Origin: Pedobacter panaciterrae
GTDB taxonomy: Bacteria > Bacteroidota > Bacteroidia > Sphingobacteriales > Sphingobacteriaceae
Direction of reading: 5' to 3'
Assembly (NCBI RefSeq): GCF_013204795.1
Contig: NZ_JABMKW010000020.1
Coordinates: 1,550,001 to 1,614,000, forward strand
Length of the DNA: 64,000 bases
The translations under genes were made by a program, and so were the position numbers. Positions 36,568 to 45,307 of the stretch are shown here, one piece after another (position 1 is the stretch's first letter; each line of letters starts with the position of its first letter). The notes under the pieces were generated by a model. That model did no database searches and was not told the origin of the DNA. It saw only the letters and a program-made list of their open reading frames with translations.

Positions 36568-37197
36568 ATGTACACACACAATAAAAATATTATAACTGCA
36601 GGTGTTCCTGTTGCTGAGGCTAAAAGAGCTATTGTTTTTTTGCATGGCCGCGGATCTACAGCTGAGGATATCATTTCTTTAAACAATCATTTAAAGGTGG
36701 ATGATGCAGCTTTATTTGCTCCGCAAGCTACCAATAACAGTTGGTATCCATATAGCTTTATTGCTCCTGTTGAACAAAACCAACCAGCTTTAGATTCCGC
36801 ACTTACAGTGATTAAAGACCTTGTCGGCGAAATTATCTCTTCAGGAATTCCTCAGGACAAAATTTATTTTGTTGGATTTTCGCAGGGTGCATGTTTAACG
36901 CTTGAATATATTACCCGAAATGCTGCCAGATATGGTGGTGCGGTTGCCTTTACCGGTGGATTAATTGGTAAAGAAATAAACATGAGGAACTATAAAGGCG
37001 ATTTTCAACAAACGCCAATATTGATAACAACAGGCGATCCTGATCCTCATGTTCCGGTAAGGAGAGTTGAGGTAAGCGAGGGTATCATTAAAAAAATGAA
37101 TGCAAAAATTTCTATGAAGATTTATGCAGGAAGAGTTCACACAATTAGTCAGAAAGAAATCGAATTGGCCAGACAACTCATCTTTGACGAAGTCTGA
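36568..37197 (+). CDS. Phospholipase/carboxylesterase alpha/beta hydrolase (MhqD-like)
   Basis: A 209-residue alpha/beta hydrolase. AIVFLHGRGS (21-30) forms the oxyanion region, GFSQGAC (103-109) carries the nucleophile Ser105, GDPDPHVP contributes Asp159 and GRVHTIS contributes His191. It matches the small carboxylesterases that accompany MhqO-type dioxygenases. Cytoplasmic, as no signal peptide is present. The pirin gene begins 25 bases downstream. Confidence 0.88.
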   Translation: MYTHNKNIITAGVPVAEAKRAIVFLHGRGSTAEDIISLNNHLKVDDAALFAPQATNNSWYPYSFIAPVEQNQPALDSALTVIKDLVGEIISSGIPQDKIYFVGFSQGACLTLEYITRNAARYGGAVAFTGGLIGKEINMRNYKGDFQQTPILITTGDPDPHVPVRRVEVSEGIIKKMNAKISMKIYAGRVHTISQKEIELARQLIFDEV

Positions 37198-37222
37198 TCA
37201 GAATTTGCTTAATAAAATCAAA

Positions 37223-37939
37223 ATGGCACAAACAATATTACATACCGCTGCAACGCGTACAATTGCAGATCATGGCTGGCTTAAAAGCTATCAGACTTTT
37301 AGTTTTGGCATGCAGTATAATCCTGAAAGAATCCAATTTGGCGCCTTAAGGGTACTTAACGACGACTGGGTTAATGGAGGAAAAGGATTTGGTGAACATC
37401 CTCATGACAATATGGAGATTATTTCCATTCCTCTTGAGGGGGCCTTACAACACGAAGACAGCCTTGAAAACATAGCGGTTATTGAAGCAGGAGAAATTCA
37501 GGTAATGAGTGCAGGCACCGGAATTTACCATAAGGAGTTTAATAAAAACAGAAATGAACCTGTAAAGTTTCTTCAGATCTGGTTGTTTCCAAATCAACGT
37601 AATGTAACACCAAGGTATCATCAGGAAAGATATGATACTTTGATGAAGCCAAATCAGCTCACCCAAATCTTATCACCAGATAAAGATGACCAAGGTGTTT
37701 GGATCTATCAGAATGCATGGTTTAATATTGGTAAATTTGATAAGGGGATCAAAACAGATTACCATTTTAAAAACAAAGACAATGGCTTATATGTATTTGT
37801 AATTAGGGGCGATGTAAAAATTAACGATCAAATCTTGAATGAACGAGACGGATTCGGCATCTGGGAAACTGAACATGTAACCATTGAAGCAATTAACAAT
37901 ATGGAAGTCCTTTTAATGGAGGTTCCAATGAATTATTAA
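37223..37939 (+). CDS. Pirin family protein (possible quercetinase)
   Basis: I start it at the ATG at 37223 (238 residues), since the open frame's upstream extension overlaps the esterase and is not pirin-like. The N-terminal cupin carries GEHPHDNMEI with His59 and His61, and GIYHKEFN with His103 and Glu105, the usual pirin metal ligands; LQIWLFPN follows. The C-terminal cupin half (about 150-238) is degenerate. Pirins of this kind can be quercetin 2,3-dioxygenases or redox sensors. Third gene of the operon, 2 bases from the next start. Confidence 0.9.
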   Translation: MAQTILHTAATRTIADHGWLKSYQTFSFGMQYNPERIQFGALRVLNDDWVNGGKGFGEHPHDNMEIISIPLEGALQHEDSLENIAVIEAGEIQVMSAGTGIYHKEFNKNRNEPVKFLQIWLFPNQRNVTPRYHQERYDTLMKPNQLTQILSPDKDDQGVWIYQNAWFNIGKFDKGIKTDYHFKNKDNGLYVFVIRGDVKINDQILNERDGFGIWETEHVTIEAINNMEVLLMEVPMNY

Positions 37940-37941
37940 TT

Positions 37942-38241
37942 ATGAAAAAGACCGAGGTTTTGGTGGTTTGTACCCATCAGGAAATTCTAAATACAGTTCT
38001 GAGGCTTGTAAATTCCAATACTGAAATGAGTGCAATAGGTGCAAATACACTGGAACAGGCAATTACAACATTTAGATCAGCAAACTTTGATCTGGTTTTG
38101 GTGGGGGCAGGATTAGAAAAGGCTGAAGAAACAGAGCTAGAGCATGTGATCAGAAAAGTAAATCGTAAAATCCCTATTGTATTTCATTACGGTGGCGGAA
38201 GCGGTTTGTTGTTTACCGAAATCTATGAGGCTTTAAAATAA
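37942..38241 (+). CDS. Degenerate receiver-like small protein
   Basis: A 99-residue protein with the alternating pattern of a CheY-like receiver: EVLVVCTHQEILNTVLRLV, then FDLVLVGAGLEKAE and IPIVFHYGGGSG. The acidic pocket of strand 1 is replaced (CTHQE) and the phospho-acceptor position after LVLV is Gly rather than Asp, so phosphotransfer is unlikely. It is the last gene of the dioxygenase-esterase-pirin operon and could act as a phosphorylation-independent partner. Function unknown. Confidence 0.6.
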   Translation: MKKTEVLVVCTHQEILNTVLRLVNSNTEMSAIGANTLEQAITTFRSANFDLVLVGAGLEKAEETELEHVIRKVNRKIPIVFHYGGGSGLLFTEIYEALK

Positions 38242-38275
38242 AAAGAGCCGTTACAAAATATTGTAACAGCTCTTT
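38242..38275. terminator. Bidirectional terminator between convergent operons
   Basis: Two nested stems, AAAGAGC/GCTCTTT (38242-38248 and 38269-38275) and GTTACAA/TTGTAAC (38250-38256 and 38261-38267), enclose an AATA loop. It follows the receiver-like gene stop directly and is 16 bases from the stop of the convergent PKD lipoprotein gene, so it can serve both. Confidence 0.85.
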
Positions 38276-38291
38276 GTTTAATTTGTGTATT

Positions 38292-39401
38292 TTATTTATC
38301 TAATTGGTAAAGCTTTATAGATCTGAGTCTGAAATACTGATCGTTATCTATAAATGTCGCTACGAAACCTACAGTAACAGGAGACTCAGTAGGTACAGCA
38401 AATGCTGTAGTGAACTTTCTTGGTGCTCCGGAATCTGGATTTCCGCTTGATTTTGTATAGCCCAAAACAATAGGATTATTTTCAACTTTATCAACATCAG
38501 GTATTTCTCCTCCCTTTGCAATTACAGTATAAAACAAATTCTTCCATTGGTATCCTACAAAATCCAGCGTATAATAATATTGGCCTGCCGGAAGTGGTTT
38601 TAGCGTTGTCTGCTGAATTTTTCCGTTAATGATATCTGGTTCACCACCCCATGACTCCATCGACATACTATTTCCATCCCATTCGTCCCAGCCACCCATA
38701 CCACCATCGCGTTGTAATACCGCAGCATTCACTCTCCAATCCGCTACAATACCCCATCTACTTCCAAACCTGGCCGATGGAACAAATTTAGGACCAACAT
38801 TCAGCAAATAATCTAAAGTGATATCTTTTACTGTTCCATTACCTGTTACCAATTTAGAAACAGTAAATACAGATCCTTTTTCAGTCGTCACCTTTAACTT
38901 GGCGGTATATAAATTACCGGCCCCATACTCTTTAATTGGAGTTGCCTCTTCAGAAACAGCTGATCCATCTCCGAAATCCCACGAGAAACTCTTCACGGTA
39001 ACTTTCGAAGACTTAACACTAAATTTCACCTTGTTACTACCCTGACTTGCAGCAATAAAATTTACAGCACTGTCCGGTATAATTTTAATAAGGACCACTT
39101 TTTTTGCAGTAGACCCATCCTCAGCTATTGCTGTTAAGTTGACTTCAAAGGTACCAGCACTAGCAAATATATGTTTTGGAGTAGTTTCATAGGAAACACT
39201 ATCGTCACCAAAACGCCATTCAAGTTTTTTATATTCCTTGGAATTATTCTTAAAGTCAAAGGTAAACGGATCATCTCCCGGAACAGCCTCAAAATCCACA
39301 AATGGTCTTTTCTGTTCAGCTGGTTCAACTTCAATGTCCTTACTTTTAGAACAGGAAGCGAAAATAACTATGCTTAATAGCAAAATAAAAAGTTTGTTCA
39401 T
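38292..39401 (-). CDS. PKD-domain surface lipoprotein
   Basis: A 369-residue lipoprotein (SPII signal ending IVIFASC, Cys17). Residues about 30-110 and 112-195 form two PKD domains, seen from KLEWRFGDDSVSYETTPKHIF and SFSWDFGDGSAVSEE. The C-terminal half (WRVNAAVLQRDGG, AGQYYYTLDFVGYQWKNLFY) resembles the DUF5013-type ligand-binding domains of SusE/SGBP-like proteins. Last gene of the eleven-gene lipoprotein cluster. Likely a surface glycan-binding protein, by context. Confidence 0.8.
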   Translation of the reverse strand: MNKLFILLLSIVIFASCSKSKDIEVEPAEQKRPFVDFEAVPGDDPFTFDFKNNSKEYKKLEWRFGDDSVSYETTPKHIFASAGTFEVNLTAIAEDGSTAKKVVLIKIIPDSAVNFIAASQGSNKVKFSVKSSKVTVKSFSWDFGDGSAVSEEATPIKEYGAGNLYTAKLKVTTEKGSVFTVSKLVTGNGTVKDITLDYLLNVGPKFVPSARFGSRWGIVADWRVNAAVLQRDGGMGGWDEWDGNSMSMESWGGEPDIINGKIQQTTLKPLPAGQYYYTLDFVGYQWKNLFYTVIAKGGEIPDVDKVENNPIVLGYTKSSGNPDSGAPRKFTTAFAVPTESPVTVGFVATFIDNDQYFRLRSIKLYQLDK

Positions 39402-39499
39402 ACTATTTAAAGTTTGGTATATTTTTTAAACAACAGCGATGATTAAATTTTAGCCACCGCTGCTGTTGATTGGTTTATTTTTATGTATTTACAAAATAA

Positions 39500-40948
39500 T
39501 TATTTCTTTCTGGTAAATATCCATCCCCTCACATCATAAGCACCCACATTCATATAGAATTTCATGATATGTCTTCCTTTCGTAAGCTGAACTGTTGTTC
39601 TATTTGGTTGCTGATCTCCGTAACTACCAGGTGTTTTGGCAGATGCTAGTATCCCTGTAATATTTACATCATCAAAGAATACACTGTACCTTCCATTATC
39701 TCCTGGCGCACCGATTAGGGAGTTCAACTCATACTCTCCGGTTTCCTCCACATTAACAGTATAGGTCAACCATTCACCATCAGAAGTCCATCCTACTACA
39801 CTACGTGGAGTATAGTCACCCACATCAACATTATCATTTGGTCGGTAATCACCAACACCATCTTTACCGCCCGTATCGTGGAATGCAATTCCTTCACCGC
39901 CAAAATCGTACTGTGCAGCAGGAATCATATCAGAAACAGCACCAATAGCTCCTTTAATAAGGAAAGGGGTCCCATTATAAGGCCTAAAATGATCCGGATC
40001 AATAACTACCACTATGCTTTTTTTCGTTTCATCAAGTTGGAATTTAGATGGGTTTCTAAGTAATAGTCCTATTGCAACTTTTTTCTTGGTGTTCTTCAAC
40101 AATTCTGAAATTCTGGCAGTGAGTTCAAGTTTTGCGCTGTTCTCATTAGGAGCAAACTTAACTTTTGGATTAGTAAGTGCATAGCTACCTGAACTTAATA
40201 CAACTGTATTTTTAAGCGTTCCGTTATTTATGAGTGCAGTTACTAATGCATCATTAGGTACCACATCCACTGTAAAATCGGAACCTGCAAGTCCTGCAAG
40301 AGCAAGATTTAGAGGTATCGTCAAATCTTGTGTGCCAATTTCATAATTTGTTCCATTTGGCACCAGATAAGGAGAGCCAGCCGATGCAAATGAGATATAG
40401 TGTACATCTTCAGCGGCAATCGCTTCTGCAGCATTAATAACAACTATAACGGCATTCTTATTGGCCTCAATTGCATTTCCTTTAGATGGAGCTGAAATTT
40501 TTATCGCCAGAGCCAATAACTTGCTATGGTTTCTCTCAACAAAACTTCTGCTTACCGCCAGATTAAAAGTTGTACTCTTTATCCCATATGCAAAATCAAT
40601 CACCGGAGGAAAATTAAACGTTTGTTCGGCCAACGCTATAGTTCCAGCAGGTAATGTCCCACTACCAACCAGTGTAGCAATAGTATCTAAATTAGATGTA
40701 ACCTGCACATTGAAAGCCGTTCCAGATGCACCGGATAAATTGATCGTTACTGGAATAATTAATTCATCGTTGTTTAATGTAAAATTTTCGCCACTTCCAA
40801 TATCAATTCTATTTTCCACACTAAGCTTGACATTAGCAACAGTCTCCTTAGCGAGCACTCCTGATAGCTTTTCCTTTTCACATGACATCATCAGCATAGC
40901 TGTAATTGCCAAAAGGCATAAATGTACAGTAGTAAATATTCTTTTCAT
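39500..40948 (-). CDS. Lipoprotein with two DUF1735-like domains and a CBM6-like domain
   Basis: Start placed at 40948 (482 residues) so that the lipoprotein signal MKRIFTTVHLC to LMMSC (Cys23) is N-terminal; the longer frame upstream overlaps the neighbouring gene. Two successive DUF1735-like beta domains are visible (about 30-165 and 170-325), the second marked by DLTIPLNLALAGLAGSDF. The C-terminal 150 residues look like CBM6: YDFGGEGIAFHDTGG, VVGWTSDGEWLTYTVNV and GRHIMKFYMNVGAYD. Surface sugar binding is the expected role; no catalytic domain is present. Confidence 0.82.
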   Translation of the reverse strand: MKRIFTTVHLCLLAITAMLMMSCEKEKLSGVLAKETVANVKLSVENRIDIGSGENFTLNNDELIIPVTINLSGASGTAFNVQVTSNLDTIATLVGSGTLPAGTIALAEQTFNFPPVIDFAYGIKSTTFNLAVSRSFVERNHSKLLALAIKISAPSKGNAIEANKNAVIVVINAAEAIAAEDVHYISFASAGSPYLVPNGTNYEIGTQDLTIPLNLALAGLAGSDFTVDVVPNDALVTALINNGTLKNTVVLSSGSYALTNPKVKFAPNENSAKLELTARISELLKNTKKKVAIGLLLRNPSKFQLDETKKSIVVVIDPDHFRPYNGTPFLIKGAIGAVSDMIPAAQYDFGGEGIAFHDTGGKDGVGDYRPNDNVDVGDYTPRSVVGWTSDGEWLTYTVNVEETGEYELNSLIGAPGDNGRYSVFFDDVNITGILASAKTPGSYGDQQPNRTTVQLTKGRHIMKFYMNVGAYDVRGWIFTRKK

Positions 40949-41018
40949 ATCCTTAAATATATAATCATCTTTAAATAGGTTTTCAGGACTTACGTTATAA
41001 AGTCCTGAAAACCTTAAA

Positions 41019-42800
41019 TTAATTTGCAATCCAAACTCTACCGTCCAATGCCCAATTTTCTTGCCTTGGAATATTAAACCAACTTAATATTTGCGTCGGA
41101 ATGTCAGAGTTTTTTGGAACTAATACACCTAAGTTTGTGTTACTCGGAGAACACATTAAATCTGTGAATTTTTCCCAGCTATAAGCCCCTTCTAATATAA
41201 AATTAGCCTGAAAGGGTCCAATATCTTTAAGTGTTCCTCCCGTTCCATCAACCATAGGCCAGTAACCCACTAAATAATCGTACGTGGGATGACTGTCATC
41301 CATAGTAGGGTCACAAGAATATTGCTTTATCACTGTTTCTGATAGTGCCGTCTTCCATATTTTCAATTCAGCCAACTGTACATTAATTACTCCTCTATCG
41401 CCATTAACATCTCCTCCAACATAACCAACTGTTAAAGGGTCATTGTTATTATAGTTTGGAAATCCGGATAATCTAAAGTCATTTAAAGTAGGTTTTGCGG
41501 CACTTGCACCATCTTTATTCGTAATACCTTTAACCCCATCGGTATACAATCTGATATATCTTCTGCCATCTGCTTTTTTCTCTATAACAAATGTCAAGTC
41601 GTGCCAGGTATCACCACTAAAGTCTAATCCGCCAACCTCATCACCATTTGAGTTGTCCTGACCACCAGCTCCAAAGAAGCGCCATCCATTGTAAAACAAA
41701 CAAATATTCCAGCCTGCCTGTCCCCAACTGCTATTATTTCTTTTACCTAATACCGATGGCCACTCATACCAGTAGTCGCCTTTTGAAGTATTCTTGGTTT
41801 TGCCTTTTTTGATTTTCACAGAAACGGTAAAATCTGCATCAGCGCCAAAGTTAAACTCACTATTAGCAGATCCTTGAACTACCCCCTTAATCCTTTCTGG
41901 ATCACCTTTAAATCTGATTGCTGAACCGGAATAGGTATTTCCCAAAAATGGTCTCGCAATGAAAGTAGGGTTATACTTATTGTTATAAATTATAGTAAAG
42001 GTGTTGATATTCGTGTTACTAAAAAGAGTTTTATCATCTTGTTCTACAGGGAGTGTAAATTGTCCCCCCTTATTAGAAGTTACAATAACTAACCAGTTCT
42101 CCTTGTAGTAAGTAGGTCTTGATTTTAATGAAGCTAAAATTTCACCAACCTGACTATCAAACTTATTAATAGCCGCTTTATATGGCGCAAAAGAATTGTC
42201 AAATCCAGAAGCTTTTCCTGCCTTCTCAACACCGCCAAACTGTCCAACAATCAGAGATGCCGTATCAGTTTTCACAAATTCTACCAATCTTGAAGTTACA
42301 GCATCGTCGTTTCCACCAAATGACTCTGTAACGTCTGCCCCTTCGGTTAACTTACCCTTAAACACATCAGATGAAGCAAAAGATGCTATACGAAAACCTG
42401 GCCTCAACGATTTAATACGTTCAAATATAACCGGATAATTTTCGAGTTTATTACCAGCAAAATCCTCCGATAAAACGTTGTGTTTCTCCTTTTTTACTCC
42501 CGTCAGCATATCTGTCCAATTTGTTGCGTCGGTATAATTAGTATTATCACTTAATCCGGTCCAGGTATAAACTGCACTATCAATAAGGGTTCTTAATGTT
42601 GGAGTTCCAGCATCTCTAACTGACGTACCGCGTGCACCATCTACAATAAGGTAAAGAACCTTAGGAACTTTATAGGTAACGCTGCCATCATTATCAGGCG
42701 CATCTGGTATTACTTTATCAAAATCCTTATTACAGGATGTTGCAAACACCAGCAAGCATAGTGTTAGACTAACAAAATATTTGAATTGATGTTTTTTCAT
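41019..42800 (-). CDS. Alkaline-phosphatase-fold lipoprotein with lost metal ligands, fused to LamG-like domain
   Basis: Start set at 42800 (594 residues), giving a lipoprotein signal (FATSC, Cys23). Residues 43-320 follow the phosphodiesterase/nucleotide-pyrophosphatase pattern: VLYLIVDGARG with Asp54, and DATNWTDMLTGV with Thr93 in the nucleophile position. However, the canonical D..GH motif reads GQFGGVEKAG (186-195) and the SDHG motif reads TSNKGG (241-246), so most zinc ligands seem gone. Residues about 330-590 are a concanavalin-like LamG/DUF4983-type domain (GWNICLFYNGWRFFG, LAELKIWKTALSE). Probably a binding protein rather than an enzyme. Confidence 0.75.
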   Translation of the reverse strand: MKKHQFKYFVSLTLCLLVFATSCNKDFDKVIPDAPDNDGSVTYKVPKVLYLIVDGARGTSVRDAGTPTLRTLIDSAVYTWTGLSDNTNYTDATNWTDMLTGVKKEKHNVLSEDFAGNKLENYPVIFERIKSLRPGFRIASFASSDVFKGKLTEGADVTESFGGNDDAVTSRLVEFVKTDTASLIVGQFGGVEKAGKASGFDNSFAPYKAAINKFDSQVGEILASLKSRPTYYKENWLVIVTSNKGGQFTLPVEQDDKTLFSNTNINTFTIIYNNKYNPTFIARPFLGNTYSGSAIRFKGDPERIKGVVQGSANSEFNFGADADFTVSVKIKKGKTKNTSKGDYWYEWPSVLGKRNNSSWGQAGWNICLFYNGWRFFGAGGQDNSNGDEVGGLDFSGDTWHDLTFVIEKKADGRRYIRLYTDGVKGITNKDGASAAKPTLNDFRLSGFPNYNNNDPLTVGYVGGDVNGDRGVINVQLAELKIWKTALSETVIKQYSCDPTMDDSHPTYDYLVGYWPMVDGTGGTLKDIGPFQANFILEGAYSWEKFTDLMCSPSNTNLGVLVPKNSDIPTQILSWFNIPRQENWALDGRVWIAN

Positions 42801-42855
42801 ATTCTTTAATTTATAATTCATTTGGTTCATGTCTGGATTATATGTATTAATATAA

Positions 42856-44463
42856 TCAATTTTCTAGTGTTACCCTAATAATATTATTCGTCTCTATGTT
42901 ATCAAAAACAAAGAATGAACCCCCAATTAATAACGCTCTCTTATTATCTGCAGATTTCGTTTCAAAGACATTATTTATCCTACCTAACAGGTTACCTACG
43001 TTATTATATCCTTCTGCAATTTCCCCCTTGTCAGTTGTAATAAGAAAGCCTTGTCTGTTCACCCCATCGTAAGTTTTAAAATACCCCCCTATTAAGCATA
43101 AACCATCACTAAGCTGTTTGGTGAAATTAGGATACCCCCCAACAAACTTTTTAGGAACAAACGATTGATCAACCGAACCGTCATAATTCAGCATAACCAA
43201 ACTTTCTGATGCAACCCCATTAAATTTCTTAAATGTTCCGCATAACAGATACTTCTTGGTCGTCTCATTATAACTTGCATAGTTTACGATAAAATCCGCT
43301 CCTGCTCCTCCTGGATTGAATGTTGCATCTATTGTTCCGTCTGCGTTTAAACGGGTAACGTATCCAGCCGAAGCATCATCAAATTTGGTGAAATTGCCAT
43401 AAACCAAAATCTTCCCGTCGGTGTGCATCAATGTACTGATATACCCATTAGATCCCGGTAAACTCTTACCTTTAGCACCCCCATAACCGGTCGCGTTAGG
43501 ATCGAATCTCCATGTTTTATCTAAAGTTCCATTTGGGTTAAAACGTACCAGTTGGCGCACGTCAACTGTATCAATAACTGTACTATCTTTTAACTGTCTG
43601 CTTGGTTGATCATAGCGGCGAGACAGATAATACTTGAAGTTTCCCGATGCTATAATCTTATTATTAAATGCATATATTTCTGTAATAGCTGCGTCCGTTC
43701 CACCATTAAATGTTGGAACATATATCAGTTTTTTTGTATAAGTCTCAACCAACATGGTGTCAACAGTTCCCTGGTTACTTACCCTGGTTATATTATTAAT
43801 GCCCCCTCTCTGTGCATAGCCGCTAAAAGCACCCCCAAGATACCATTGGCTATTTACAACGGCCATCCCGTAAAGGTCGCCATTTGCAGCGTCTCCGCTC
43901 AGCAATGAACGGTCCCAGGTTCCATCCGGAAAAGTCCTTACAATACGGTTAATTCGCTTCACTATCCCCTTATTATCATAGTTCGTAAAACCGCCCAATA
44001 ACAATAAGTTACCTCCAGCTACCTGATAAAACTTACTAATAAAACCATTTGTACCGGCTACTACTTTAAAGGTAGGGTCCTTTTTAACAAATCCGGTAAC
44101 TGTAAAGTTCGGTCCAAAAACCAGCTGTCCATCAATAACAAAAGACGTAACTCCCGAACTGGCTCTTCCTGGCACTTTCGCTTTGATTCCGGTTTCAGTA
44201 ATCTCCGTAATCTCTGCCTTTTCACCATTAAACAGAAACTGAATCTTATCTTTATGAGGTACTAATCCTGTCGCTTTAAAGGTAATTACAGTTCCTGCCA
44301 TTCCAACTGCGGGAACAGGTATTTGCTGGCGATCAATCTTAATTCCCAAAGGTGCTATACCACCCTGATATGGATCTTCAAATGAAGTTTCCTTTTCTTT
44401 ACAGCCACTAAACAATGCTGTTACAAGGATCATTGACAGACTTATATATTTAAAAAATTTCAT
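42856..44463 (-). CDS. Lipoprotein with TIG/IPT domain and delta-60-type propeller repeats (DUF5008-like)
   Basis: A 535-residue lipoprotein (signal to LFSGC, Cys21). Residues about 40-125 form an IPT/TIG immunoglobulin-like domain (IDRQQIPVPAVGMAGTVITF). The rest consists of repeated blades with the delta-60 pattern, such as RFNPNGTLDKTWRFDP, RLNADGTIDATFNPGG and MLNYDGSVDQSFVP, each followed by a GGxF-type strand. It is likely a rigid surface-exposed propeller. It resembles DUF5008 proteins of Bacteroidota that accompany SusCD pairs. Function unknown. Confidence 0.75.
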   Translation of the reverse strand: MKFFKYISLSMILVTALFSGCKEKETSFEDPYQGGIAPLGIKIDRQQIPVPAVGMAGTVITFKATGLVPHKDKIQFLFNGEKAEITEITETGIKAKVPGRASSGVTSFVIDGQLVFGPNFTVTGFVKKDPTFKVVAGTNGFISKFYQVAGGNLLLLGGFTNYDNKGIVKRINRIVRTFPDGTWDRSLLSGDAANGDLYGMAVVNSQWYLGGAFSGYAQRGGINNITRVSNQGTVDTMLVETYTKKLIYVPTFNGGTDAAITEIYAFNNKIIASGNFKYYLSRRYDQPSRQLKDSTVIDTVDVRQLVRFNPNGTLDKTWRFDPNATGYGGAKGKSLPGSNGYISTLMHTDGKILVYGNFTKFDDASAGYVTRLNADGTIDATFNPGGAGADFIVNYASYNETTKKYLLCGTFKKFNGVASESLVMLNYDGSVDQSFVPKKFVGGYPNFTKQLSDGLCLIGGYFKTYDGVNRQGFLITTDKGEIAEGYNNVGNLLGRINNVFETKSADNKRALLIGGSFFVFDNIETNNIIRVTLEN

Positions 44464-44509
44464 ATGCTTATCTTAAATTATTTCTATTAATATTTTAACT
44501 ATTATAAAT

Positions 44510-45286
44510 CTATCTGCTAAACATTACGTCATTATAAAAGTCAGCATTAAACCCAAATACATTTGCAGAAAAGTCATTCGGAGCTTCTCCTATTGGAGTA
44601 CCTACACTAACAGCCAGTACATGTACAACACCATTACTTGGTTGTATATCCGATGATGCAACCGCCGCAGTCGCAAAATTACTAGGGTTTGATGGATCCC
44701 ATAAATAAGAAATAGTTAATTGGCGGTATCCAACATACTTAACTCCATTTACGGAATTATATACAACACCGATGTTTGCAATATCCCTATCGTATGTGTA
44801 ATAGTATGATCCCGGAAACAATTCCCTCAAATTAAAATCAACCTGAGGATAATCTTTTAACCTATATGAACCTTTAAAAATGTATCTTCCTAAAAATTTC
44901 CTCCATATTTCAGGCTGTACATCCGAAAGGGTTTTCAAAGTATCTCTTCCCGTGTCGAACAACAATTGATTTAATCCACCCTGCAATTCGCGAATGGGGG
45001 TATTTACCAAACCAATAGTGCGTCTGATCACCTCATCTGTTGGAGCAAAGAAAGTGATGTTTTCATTTTTGAAAACATCTTCCATACCTGCCAGCTTAAC
45101 AATTTGAGCAATAGTGTCAAATTTGCTATTCGACTCCAAATACTGCATTATATTCCCATTAAAAACCGGATTGGCTTTACCACCATCATTATAATAGTCG
45201 TCTTTTTTACAGGAACTTATTACCATTGCCAGCAAAATCAATAATATTGCCGTCGGTTTAAAGTATCGTTTAATAATATTTTTCAT
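44510..45286 (-). CDS. Fasciclin (FAS1) domain lipoprotein
   Basis: A 258-residue lipoprotein (MVISSC, Cys26) with one FAS1-like domain: IMQYLESNSKFDTIAQIVKLAGM, NENITFFAPTDEVI, then a divergent H-box and a C-terminal SNGVVHVLAVSV, which matches the family's final strand. FAS1 domains usually mediate adhesion or ligand binding. It follows SusD by 21 bases. A second FAS1 lipoprotein is encoded at 51321-52520 in the same relative place behind the other SusD. Confidence 0.85.
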   Translation of the reverse strand: MKNIIKRYFKPTAILLILLAMVISSCKKDDYYNDGGKANPVFNGNIMQYLESNSKFDTIAQIVKLAGMEDVFKNENITFFAPTDEVIRRTIGLVNTPIRELQGGLNQLLFDTGRDTLKTLSDVQPEIWRKFLGRYIFKGSYRLKDYPQVDFNLRELFPGSYYYTYDRDIANIGVVYNSVNGVKYVGYRQLTISYLWDPSNPSNFATAAVASSDIQPSNGVVHVLAVSVGTPIGEAPNDFSANVFGFNADFYNDVMFSR

Positions 45287-45307
45287 GTATTTATCTATTA
45301 TTTAAAA

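Noticed and set aside
37124-37222. N-terminal extension of the pirin protein
   Set aside because: It lies inside the esterase gene in another frame and does not resemble pirin; the family start is MAQTILH at 37223.
40949-41029. N-terminal extension of the DUF1735/CBM6 lipoprotein
   Set aside because: The extension would bury the lipoprotein signal and overlaps the end of the upstream gene; the ATG at 40948 gives a proper SPII signal.
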